From Siphonodentalium dalli (lineage: Eukaryota > Mollusca > Scaphopoda > Gadilida > Siphonodentaliidae): 64,000 nt of DNA. How positions within the stretch are numbered: position 1 is the stretch's first letter; every line of letters starts with the position of its first letter. Below are positions 1 to 10,300 of this stretch, piece by piece. The translations under genes and the position numbers were made by a program. A model generated the notes under the pieces. It did no database searches and was not told where the DNA came from. It saw only the letters and a list, made by a program, of their open reading frames with translations. Location of the stretch: the NCBI GenBank assembly GCA_032622095.1, contig CP136061.1, positions 214,736,373-214,800,372 of the forward strand, read 5' to 3'.

Positions 1-90
1 GCGCGAAAATTAGAAGATATAGTTGTCCATCTTATCCCAATACAAACAAATTAGCAAACTCCCCGCAGAGTCCTCTGCGTTAGCACTGCG

Positions 91-217
91 ATCACAAGTC
101 CCCAGAACAAAAATTTACCCCACTCCCAGCCACAGTGAGCCACTCCCAATAATACTTAATGATAGGATTAAGTATTATTGGGAGTGGGGTCAATTTTTGT
201 TCTGGGGACCTGTGACT
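91..217. repeat. fold-back hairpin
   Basis: Two arms pair as an inverted repeat: the left arm carries CCCCAGAACAAAAATT and a GGGAGTGG-type block, and the right arm carries their reverse complements, meeting at a short loop near 165. The left arm has an extra ~20-base duplication. It looks like a small palindromic MITE. The open frame running through it is a by-product of the palindrome. Confidence 0.75.
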
Positions 218-1202
218 GCGATATTATATCTCAGCGGAGCGATGGGAGATAACTCTGCCTTGAGTTTGCACAATTATTTCATTGATCAATATGTTCAAGA
301 TTATAGAGTTATGTATCTTACAACGATGCATAATTATTGGTTATTTTCCACTCGATCAGCGAGGGCACTGCCGCCTGCCACTGCGAATTGGGGGTTATAA
401 GGGAAGATAATTTCTAATTGAATATAAACTTAACATGAGCCAGTCCTGGGTATCAAAATAGCAATTTCAGCGAACCTGGGTAACATAAATAGTTTTGTGA
501 ACCTGGGAAATATAGTGCCCAAGCCCATTAGTCCAGGAGATATTGGTCGACCTCTGCACCCCCCCCCCCCCCCCAGGACTTAACTTCAACCCACTAATTT
601 TCTTCCTTAAGGTCTCCTCTAATTTTTTTCACTTGTTAACAAGAAAAAAATGTGGCCGCAGAGACTCCAGACAAGATGGCGTCCATCATGGCGGCCATTT
701 TTTTTAAATGCACCAGGTCTCTTTGATCGCCATTATAGTAAAGATGATAGCACATGCGGTCTTGTTTTCCGCTCGATTCGTTATGCTAATATACAACCCT
801 TATAAATTAGCCAAAAATCCGACACCAGAATCCAATATGGCGGCCAAGATGGCCGCCGAAATGTGAAAATATGCTATGTTTCTGACATGTTACCACCTTT
901 CGTTTGTCTCTGTGGGAAAATGTTAGAATTTTTGCGTCATGTTATACATTTATCATATAGAGGAGTCATTGGCGAATATATGGGGACCATAATATGCATT
1001 CATTGCGGGATATTTTTGTCCGATATCACGTTTTCCCAAATGCCGGTATCATAGGTCAAAGCCGAATCTCCGTTAATAACGCGATGTTATGTTTCGAATC
1101 AATGAATGTTATTGCTATTATAACAACACCCATGCATATATATTTGCAGGATATACTCGAGCTAGGATTCCTCTTATACCTGAGTTGAGGAATATTTACC
1201 CA

Positions 1203-1860
1203 AATCCAAGATGGCGGCCAAAATGGCTACCAGAAATACAAAATCGCCGAAAATCGCTGATTTTAACATCAGTGAGCATTATTGTCATGACAACTCCACA
1301 CCTGCTTACTATTGTAAGTTGGGAACACTTAGGCAAAGAACTTTCCTTGTACCATATCCAAATAAAAGTCCCCCAAATCCAAAATGGCGCCCACAATGGC
1401 GGACAGATTTTGAAAAATCACCGAAATTCCCTCATATTCACATCATTGGGCATTATTGTCGAGACAACTCAACCCATGCTTACAATTGAGTTGGAAATAC
1501 TGAGGTGAAGTAATTACATTACATCTCATGCAAGAAATTGTTTTCCAAATCGAAATGGCGGCCAAAATGGCGACCGAAATTTGAAAACAAGTCTACATTA
1601 CTTTACTTTCTTACGATGGGCGTTATTGTTTCGCGATTTCTATCCACCATTACATGTTGATATGGAATAGTGACCTGAAGTATCCATTAGGGTTTGGCAA
1701 TTGATACTCACAGCCAAGATCGCTGCTAAATTGGCGGCTAGAAATTGAAAAGAAATCGATATTTTCACATATTAATTTCAACTTTTTGTCATAATATCGG
1801 TATGTATGGACGAAACTGTACATAAACCATCTACTAGTTCAACTTAAAGGTATCAAAACG
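1203..1860 (+). repeat. degenerate ~172-bp tandem repeats, left arm
   Basis: Units begin with a CCAAATCCAAGATGGCGGCC-like block at about 1200, 1374, 1545 and 1711, spaced about 172 bases apart. Each is followed by a similar A/T-rich stretch containing a CATTATTGTC-like core. Related blocks lie at 680 and 838. The inverted counterpart is at about 4170-4845 on the other arm. The AAGATGGCGGC core at 1208 resembles the binding motif of YY1/Pho-type zinc-finger proteins. Confidence 0.65.
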
Positions 1861-4169
1861 CATAACATAGCTCGTATCCTTCTGGAAAGATGAAACACCA
1901 CAATTAATATCGCGATGTGGCATTTCGAAATCCAGTCTCCACTTAGCGCCGATAATGGCCGTAAGCGTAGGTGCGCCGAATAGTTATATCAGAACAATTA
2001 CCTGATAACAAATTCTGATATGCCACGTCACGTCCATAATTATCTGGACCAGCTTCCATTTCTTTGTCTGATAGATCTAGGTCGCTCACACCGACAAAGT
2101 ATTCACCACTTCCTGGGAGTAGGGTCCCTCTAATCATAACGTTTCAAACAATTCATTTTCCGGTGTCTAGCTTACAGAAGGTCATCTCTATGTATGTGTC
2201 TCATACCCCATGGGATAACGACATGTACACATGGATAACCAGTCAGCTAGTCACTTCTCAATAGATGGTTCGTCAACTCACAAACTCAGCGAACGCATTG
2301 GCATATGTGGACAACTTCGACAGTGTTTCGAAGGTGGCTAGCTGTCTCATTCCCTTGGACAGATGTCTATCTGCTAAGGAGAATACCCTAGTGTACAGAC
2401 TACCCACACTTCTTGACCATTATCCGAAGCAAACTGTGTGACGCCCCGCAGTTGTCTCGTCGAATATCGCACAGCAGAGAAGAACAATGTTCGCGGTGCT
2501 AGTTTGTGGACACGCGCCATGATAGTGGGAATGAAATGGGCCACTGTATACACCACCCCTACACCTGGTGCATGTTTAAGATATCGAATGTCATGCGTGT
2601 CGGTTTTATTTGGTGTGGTAAGATTGTATTTCCACATCCGTTTCGAAGCCTTTCTGATTCAACTTTTGTCTGGATAGTAATATGCTAGCCTCCCGCAAAA
2701 CAGTCGGATGGACTAAAGGATAATGTCTTTATAGCATGAATGTATGCGTGTTTTGTTATCCTCTCTCGGGGTTAGTGTCAGTATGTGGGCGGTATTATTC
2801 AAGAAAATGTCAGGAACTGTGGTGCATTTATTTCACTATGTATTTAAAGAACAATTTACAGTCTCGATGACAATGGCTGTGGTCGTTGGGGAACGCGACC
2901 TTTATGATCATATAGCTTTATATATATAACTTTAGAATATAGTAGTTAATGTCTCATGCAGGAAAATGGTCACATTGGTGATGTTACCAAGAAATCACTT
3001 GGTGTACCAACGTATGTTGAACTGAATGCAAGAGCTCATCAACGTAACATTCCTCTGGATGTTCTTCGCGTTGAACATTTCACCCTTTTGTTGATGGCAT
3101 TTGTACTTTCTTGAACCATACCACCCAGCGTGAGTATGATATATCAACCAACTATCAAAGGTATCGCCTTTAAGACTACACACCAGTCTTGGTGGGGCTT
3201 ATACAGCAGTAGCCAAATGGCATACTCCTGGTCCAGTTGTTTAAGAACGGCTTCCAAACGGATGGGAACAAACAATCTTAGCATACAAGGAAAGCAAAGC
3301 CACACATGAGATCCTGTCTGAGTCTAAAACATAACAAAATAAGGGGCGGTGCAGTCATGGTCCAATTTCATTTCCACTATCATGACACATACCCACACAC
3401 TAGCACCGTGTGTATTGTTATCATCTGCTTGGATCTGTTCAGTGAGACGATTGCTGGACGCCAACAAGCTTGTTCTTATGATCATGTTCAAGGAGTTTAG
3501 GTATATTATGCATTATTGTCTTCTACGCCTTAGCAGAAATGCATCCGTCAAATGTCTGGCTTTCAACATTCGAAGCCATATACAGAAGTTGTCCGGGTAC
3601 GTCAGTGCATTAGATGAGTATGTGAATTGATGAACCATATATTGAGAAGTGGCTCTTTGGGAAGATCACCAGGTGTACACGTTGTTATCTCCATTAGGTC
3701 ACAAAAGCTGACAATACGCAGATAGATAGGTCCTTCTGAAAGCTAGTATACGCATCGACCGAATACCTTTATAGTGTATCGCAAAAGATGACGCATATAC
3801 CCCATATGTAGCATCTGAATTATACCATAAGCTACACCACGAATGAAGCTCGCTAAGAATTCCAAGCTTTCGAAACCAACACGTGAGCTGGACACCGGCA
3901 TATGTATTGTTTGAAACATTCCGATTAGTGGCACACTCCTACAAAGAAGAGTAGTGAACTGTTGTTGTGAGTGAGATAGATTAATCTGACGAAGAGACGG
4001 AAACGAGTCTAGATAATGCTGAATGTGGCAATTCAGAATAAGCTCAGGTAATGTTGTTTTGAATCTTGGAAGTCATAATATGACTATTCGGCGCACCTAT
4101 ATACGGTTACGGCCAGTATGAGCCCTTAGTGGAGAATGGATTTTGAAATGCCACATTGCGATTGTGGAT

Positions 4170-4845
4170 TTTCATCCTTCCAAAAGGCTACGACTTACAT
4201 TGGAACTAATATATGGCTTATATTATGTATCGTTTTGTTTATACAAATCAATATTATGACAAAAAGTTGAAATTAGTATGTGATAATATCGGCTTCTTTT
4301 CAATTTCTGCCCGCCAGTTGGCCGCCGTATTGACTGTGAGTATCACATGCCAAACCCTAATGAATAATTCATACATATCAACATGTAATGGTGGGTAGAA
4401 ATCGCGAAACAATAACGCCCATCGTAAGAAAGTAAAGGAATGTAGGCGTGTTTTCTAATTTCGGTCGCCATTTTGGCCGCCATCTTCGATTTGGAAAACA
4501 ATTTATTGCATGATATGTAAGGTAATTACTTCACATCAGTATTTCCAACTCAACTGTACGCATGGATGGAGTTGTCTCGACAATAATGCCTAATGATGTG
4601 AATATGAGGGAATTTCGGTGATTTTTCAAAATCTGTCCGCCATTGTGGGCGCCATTTTGGATTTGGGGGACTCTTATTTGGATATGGTACAAGGAAAGTT
4701 CTTCGCCTAAGTGTTCCCAACTTACAATAGTAAGCAGGTGTGGAGTTGTCATGACAATAATGCTCACTGGTGTTAAAATCAGCAATTTTCGGCGATTTTT
4801 TATTTCTGGTGGCCATTTTGGCCGCCATCTTGGATTTGGGTAAAT
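4170..4845 (-). repeat. degenerate ~172-bp tandem repeats, right arm
   Basis: This is the inverted counterpart of the left-arm units, read on the minus strand, with GGCGGCCA-type blocks near 4835, 4655, 4480 and 4310. The open frames here (minus, 4531-4950) mirror those at 1089-1508. They are explained by the repeat and not by a protein gene. Confidence 0.65.
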
Positions 4846-5503
4846 ATTCCTCAACTCAGGTATAAGAGGAATCCTAGCTCGGGTATATCCTGCAAATATA
4901 TATGCATGGGTGTTGTTATAATAGCAACAACATTCATTGATTCGAAACATAACATCGCGTTATTAACGGAGATTCGGCTTTGACCTATGATACCGGCATT
5001 TGGGAAAACGTGATATCGGACAAATCTATCCCGCAATAAATGCATATTATGGTCCCCATGTATTCGCCAATGACTTCTCTATATGATAAATGTATAACAT
5101 GACGCAAAAATTCTAACATTTTCCCACAGAGACAAACGAAAGGTGGTAACATGTCAGAAACATAGCATATTTTCACATTTCGGCGGCCATCTTGGCCGCC
5201 ATATTGGATTCTGGTGTCGGATTTTTGGCTAATTTGTAAGGGTTCTATATTAGCATAACGAATCGAGCGGAAAACAAGACCGCATGTGCTATCATCTTTA
5301 CTATAATGGCAATCAAAGAGACCTGGTGCATTTAAAACAAATGGCCGCCATGATGGACGCCATCTTGTCTGAGGTCTCTGCGGCCACTTTTTTTTCTTGT
5401 TAACAAGTGAAAACAATTAGAGGAGACCTTAAGGAAGAAAATTAGTGGGGTGAAGTTAAGTCCTGGGGGGGGGTGCAGAGGTCGACCAATATCTCCTGGA
5501 CTA

Positions 5504-6570
5504 CATGGGATAAAGACAAATCCATGCAGGATCATGCAGCTGTATTACTATGTGTGCATGTATGACGTCATGTATACTGGCGCAAACTGGGTATGTAATT
5601 ACAAGGGGGTCGGATGGGTTACAGTCCCAAAACAATTTGTGTTTCGAAAAGCATGCCAGTGAACTTCGTAATTCTGTAAGTATACATTTCAAGAATGACC
5701 AGACGAACATATATCTCTGATTTGTAAAATGTTCTCAATATTTCCAATGACTCTCTACATTTGCATGGTCGGGTGAAAATACATAGTGTTTTTGAGTGGA
5801 TATCCAATATTATATGTCAATTTTTTCATCCATGATGGAGAGAGATAAATTATTATTTGTCTCGTTCACGAATGAAAAAAAATTCGGTATCCAATGAAAA
5901 ACATAAGATATTTTTTTATTATTATTATTATAAGCGTTTCCAAATAAATTCACCATTTGCGACGATGCAGTTGGTGCTAGCCTTATTATGACCAGATAGC
6001 CAGCGAACCTACACAGTAGTCAAAGACACACATCTCTCCTATTTTATTCAGATATATATGTCCAGTGTTTTTTAACTTCTAGTGGAATACTTGCTGTTTA
6101 GCTAACTGTCGCCTATCGTCACTTCAATTTCAACTGACCGTATGCATTTCATTGTTAAATCAAACATAATAAATATATTTTTAATCCAGTAGTTTGCGAT
6201 GGTAGGAAGCGAGTGGGCGTGTTCTGGTCTCTCGTGGCCTGAATCCATTGGGGACCATACTGGAAATAAATGGTCTCAGAACCGATGGTGTTTGGTCACC
6301 TGTTTGTGCCGGACAACTCGACCCTTTACAGTCTTATACCCTGTGTATGTAAACGCCAAACTCATTGGCCGACTGCGGAGGTGGAAATGTACCATATGTC
6401 ACATCATATCCTCCCGCAGGTGATCTATGTCCAGTAGTAGATCAAATAATTAATCTGTTACTCGTTACATGTATATCACATATATACCATGTATTCTTCT
6501 GTTTTTTTTATATTTATATATTCATATATGTTGTCCTACACCAATGTGTGCTTTAAAGACCAGTAAAACG
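5504..6570. other. gene-free stretch
   Basis: No convincing coding sequence was found. It has short open frames without recognisable motifs and a (TTA)n run near 5915-5930. A short T-rich tract lies near 6500. Confidence 0.5.
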
Positions 6571-6598
6571 TATCTTATCTTATCTTATCTTATCTTAT
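6571..6598 (+). repeat. (CTTAT)n microsatellite
   Basis: About five tandem CTTAT units follow CCAGTAAAACG. A short pentamer run like this often marks the 3' tail of a SINE or LINE copy, but I could not define the element. Confidence 0.7.
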
Positions 6599-6699
6599 GC
6601 ATATTCTCACAATGGCCTTCAAGGATGTATCAAAGCTAACAGCTGATCGCTTCACTATCCGCAGAATAAAGAAATATAGTTCTCGTATATTCTTCCGTT

Positions 6700-7130
6700 T
6701 ACCACCCCCCCCCCCCCCCCACGCTCGCAAATTACTATTTCCTTGGCTTCGGGGGGTAAAACATATTTGATTCGAGTCGAGGAACACACCCGTCAGAGTG
6801 ATCAGATATCGATGTTTGAAATATATTGTTTTAATTTTAGGTGGCCCAGAAAACAGTCGACGAGAAGACTTCGCTGACCAAATTGCGGATGAAGATTGAT
6901 AACTCTAAAATCAAGTGTTTTTTTGTGTCAGATATTTGAAAAACCGACAAAATTGCGTTGAACAAAATGTTGATAAATAACAAGTTTTGGGCAAATTTAT
7001 ACTATAGTTGTGGTTAGCATTATTTTTGGGGCAATTATTCAATTCGATAACTGAAGAGGCATTTAAAAAAATAATTCTTGTTGGAATCTGATGATATGGG
7101 GACCATTGAATCGGATTGAGTACTTTTAAG
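6700..7130. mobile_element. degenerate relative of the 24608-24865 MITE
   Basis: From about 6728 the sequence (ACTATTTCCTTGGCTTCGGG, then GATTCGAGTCGA and ATATCGATGTTTGAA) matches the reverse complement of 24640-24830. At 7109-7127 ATCGGATTGAGTAC plus TTTAA matches that element's terminal repeat. A 15-base C-run sits just before it. No coding capacity is seen. Confidence 0.5.
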
Positions 7131-8140
7131 GATCCATTGAAATATGCTGGTAGAACATTGTTACACGCAGTTGAATCGGTGACCTCTATGACACAAATAA
7201 CAAGTGGGCTATTTTTTATTGTGGATTGGCACTGTCTTCTAAAATCGATCTTAGTGTTTTTAAGTCGAATATTGACATAATTCAATAAATCGACGACACA
7301 TTCAAATGAAAGTGTCAATGAAACTGTATCTCAATTTGGGGAGGTGTTAATTTTATGACGAGAAGACAATATAATGGCAAAGAAGAAAGTACACACGTTT
7401 CAGTATAGGGCTTGTATTGTGTAGATGAACTTATTCTCATTTCAAAACATTTCACCAATACATGTGGGCTGCATATATAGGTGTGCCGATGGGGTCGAAA
7501 TGGATTCACATGTGAAATCCGTAGTGTTCACTCAGTAGATCCATATGACGTGTGGTGACGATCGTACGGAGGATATTGTCTGCATGGTGTGCCAAAGGAT
7601 TTAGTCAAAATGGCTTCCGGTGGCCATGTTTTTCAACGAAATTCGGAAAACAAAATGATATATCCCATCTAGAGGTGATCCTAAACACGCCTGTAAAGTT
7701 TATAAACATTCCTAGAATTCTTGATTACAAATAACGTGAATACAAATACATCAAAATTTTTAATCATTACAAATACAGAATACGATTATTCCATCCCTGA
7801 TCCTATCTTATCTGATCGTCTAGATAACCGTTGGAAACGTCTATTTTGGGTCTCGTGCATGATGGGTAATCAAATTATTGAACCGCAGATGCACCATACC
7901 CTTACAATTTTTACGCTACCACCAGGGGTGGTGCGAAAAATGTTCCGGATACGTAGACGGGGGTGGGTCGGTCACCATGAGCTCAGAACTAATCCCCCCC
8001 CCCCCCCCGCAAACTAAATTTTATTTTCTAAATTTATCATCAATTTTGACCCAGAAATGCATGAATTCAGTACCCATAAGGAACCACTATGTTGGATGCA
8101 TATAATTCATCACTGTTCCAGATTGTGACCCGAAAAAAAT
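7131..8140. other. gene-free stretch with C-run
   Basis: Open frames are short and featureless. A C-run of about 14 lies at 7996-8009. Nothing else was recognised. Confidence 0.45.
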
Positions 8141-8142
8141 GT

Positions 8143-8440
8143 GTAATTCAAGACTTCACCATACTCCAAGTACTTACAAATTGCTTGACCAGTTCTAACA
8201 ACTTAATAAGATGATTTTAATCAACTTAACATACTAAAATAAACTATCAATTAAACATCGTTATATTAAACCATATTTGGCACTGCCTGCTGCGAATTAT
8301 AACAAATAAAATAAAATTGCGTCATTCAAGACTTCACATACTCTAAGTGACTTACACATTGCTTGACCAGTTCTAACAAGATGATTTTAATTAAACATAA
8401 CAACTGAACATAATAAAATAAACTATCAGTTAAACATATA
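8143..8440 (+). repeat. tandem duplication, ~175-bp unit
   Basis: AATTCAAGACTTCACCATACT and the following ~120 bases (TTGCTTGACCAGTTCTAACA, AACTATCA, TTAAACAT) recur about 175 bases downstream with small indels. A (TA)n run follows at 8440-8457. Confidence 0.65.
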
Positions 8441-8489
8441 TATATATATATATATAAGATTTTCTCACTATAATTGCATCAAACTGACT

Positions 8490-9000
8490 TAACGGAAAAT
8501 GGCAGCCATCTTGGACGCCATCTTGAATTACAAAGAATGCTCAAAGTGGATTTTAGCGGATTTTGGATATGTTATAGAGGATATTTTCCTCTTCAAAATG
8601 GTATACAAACCAACTTAGTCCAAATGTTTTCTAGGTCAAACATTTCATCGACCCGGCTAATATATGACTTCCAAAAGTGTCCATAACTGTGTGACAAATC
8701 ACTGAACAGTATCAATAACGAAAACATATGTGATACATTGAAGGGTTATGTTATCGTATATATATTTGATACAAATCTTCGAAAAATGGGGTGTTTCTCA
8801 GTGTTTCTCTGAAAATATACCGGAAAAATATTTTTGAAAAAAAAATAGAGTGTGGTAGGTGCCATGGCAGATAGGTCAAAATGAAAACAAGCGCCTAAGT
8901 GTCTGGAACTTTTCGCCTCCCCCTGCTACTACGGGAAATTGTTTTAAAATTTAGGCCCTGTGTGGCAGCGCTAACACGATCTGATCTTTCTAGCTTGAGA
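8490..9000. other. gene-free stretch, fragment with GCCATCTTGG blocks
   Basis: AAAATGGCAGCCATCTTGG and GCCATCTTG near 8500-8526 resemble the blocks of the 529-5503 element, so a decayed fragment of a related repeat is likely. No gene was recognised. Confidence 0.35.
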
Positions 9001-9055
9001 TCCGACCTCCGACCTACGACCTACGACCTCCGACATACGACCTCCGACATACGCT
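8999..9055 (+). repeat. 7-bp minisatellite
   Basis: A run of CGACCTC, CGACCTA and CGACATA heptamers in tandem, about seven units. Confidence 0.75.
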
Positions 9056-9200
9056 AGGTACCACGGGAATCTGCTAAATAAGTTAGGCTCTGTCAGCGCC
9101 AACAAGATCTGATTTTTCTCGATTGAGATCTGCTCTCCGGAAGCGTACACTTGTAAAATAACTTCTTCGAAGAAGAAAAACGCTCTTTAAAATATGTCAT

Positions 9201-9560
9201 TTAACCCTTTCAGTGCCAGGGGCCGATCTAATCGGCCCTAGTTTACGGTCTGTAAAATCGGCCCTATGCTTAAGCATGCTATACCGAATTTAAACACAAA
9301 CTGGATAAAACCTTAGGGGCATGTTATAACTCAAAACTATCACCCAGTATTTATAGTAGTAATTTTGATGCCCATGAAAAACGTAAGATTCCCTTGCACT
9401 AAACCTACAAAATAAGTCTGTTAAAGAATACAAGAAAAAATTATTAAAATTGTAAAAAATAATAACAAATGATGTAAAATTGTTAGGCCAATGCATTCTC
9501 TTATATATGCGAGGCGACCTATGGTAGACTCGCATATATAAGAGAATGCATTGGCACAGG
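9201..9560. mobile_element. TTAA-type MITE copy containing a 69-bp hairpin
   Basis: It begins with TTAACCCTTTCAGTGCC, which also occurs at 46154 and in reverse at 23812-23829. A near-perfect hairpin lies at 9487-9555 with arms GCCAATGCATTCTC...GAGAATGCATTGGC. The 9424-9500 stretch matches 46250-46340 in reverse. TTAA followed by CCCTTT is typical of piggyBac-like elements. The far terminus was not found, so this copy may be truncated. Confidence 0.6.
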
Positions 9561-9765
9561 GTATGCAGAAGCACACTCGTGTGTTACTGGTCGTTAATTC
9601 ATGGCAGAATTAAGTGCGACAGCGTAAAGCCAAATATGATCGCACTCAGGACATCGCATTGGGTTTTGAAATGGTATCATTTACTACCATATGCATATAC
9701 ACCAAATGCATAATATTCATCACGATTTGAGATAACGATAGAAACAATGTCACAGTGTCATACAG

Positions 9766-9771
9766 TTTATT
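9766..9771 (-). promoter_or_regulatory. candidate poly(A) signal of homeobox gene A
   Basis: AATAAA on the minus strand, about 255 bases beyond the stop codon of gene A. Confidence 0.45.
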
Positions 9772-10024
9772 TAACTTTTATAAAGTATATAATTTTAACA
9801 GAAAACACAATGGCCATAACAATACAAACAAACAAACGAAAACATTATTCAACAAAGAAATGTGCATCAGCAATGACGTGAATGTTAACTGTGTTTTTGC
9901 AAAGTGTCTTCAGACACTTTCGCCTCAACCGACATATATACCATAAAACATATCATGGTAATACTTCTACGACAAAATTTGTTGCTTATTGGTATTAGGT
10001 AGGCAAAATAACAAAGTTCAGTTC

Positions 10025-10300
10025 TTAACAGTATGGTGGCAGCATATAGGGATACAACATCTGTGGTCTTGGTGCCAAGGAAACTGGTGACACAACTGGT
10101 CCATTCTGGAAGCCTTGGAAGGCACTCGGTGAATACGGCAAGAATGGTCTAGGAACTGTAGCAGAAATCTGATATGGAGACATGTAATCAAACGGAGACA
10201 ACATCGGCTGCACAAGCGGAAACTGACAGGAGACTGGTGACGTCGAGTTGTTTGTTTGCCGGGAAGACTTTGTACGTGCTCGCTTGTTCTGGAACCAGAT
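10025..10300 (-). CDS. homeobox gene A, exon 4 (recognition helix and C-terminus)
   Basis: It starts after acceptor TGTATTTTCAG with IWFQNKRAR, the recognition helix. It ends at TAA (10027-10025) after LYPYMLPPYC. The tail is Pro/Ser/Tyr/Phe-rich with SPYQISATVP, comparable to the TYQ-stop-ISPPP segment of gene B. Confidence 0.87.
   Translation of the reverse strand: MWFQNKRARTKSSRQTNNSTSPVSCQFPLVQPMLSPFDYMSPYQISATVPRPFLPYSPSAFQGFQNGPVVSPVSLAPRPQMLYPYMLPPYC

Larger units (their letters stand above)
529..5503. mobile_element. 5-kb near-palindromic fold-back element
   Basis: The two ends are inverted copies (TAGTCCAGGAGATATTGG at 529, its complement ending at 5503), including a C-run on the left and a G-run on the right. 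Arms pair over most of their length with a centre near 3010. Identity is high in the outer ~1.3 kb and lower towards the middle, where matching blocks (2440-2540 with 3340-3450, 2070-2170 with 3880-3970) are still recognisable. No transposase is seen. The flanks share only CAT next to the ends, so the target duplication is not settled. It is a non-autonomous long-TIR element or an old inverted duplication. Confidence 0.8.

Noticed and set aside
23-400. 125-codon open frame at the left edge
   Set aside because: No ATG start. Much of it is translated from the two arms of the hairpin at 91-217; no domain or splice support.
1089-1508. 139-codon frame and its mirror at 4531-4950
   Set aside because: Present in both arms only because the arms are inverted copies. 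It runs through the 172-bp repeats, and several frames are open at once.
6911-7318. 135-codon minus-strand frame
   Set aside because: No recognisable domain, start or splice context; overlaps a decayed MITE end.
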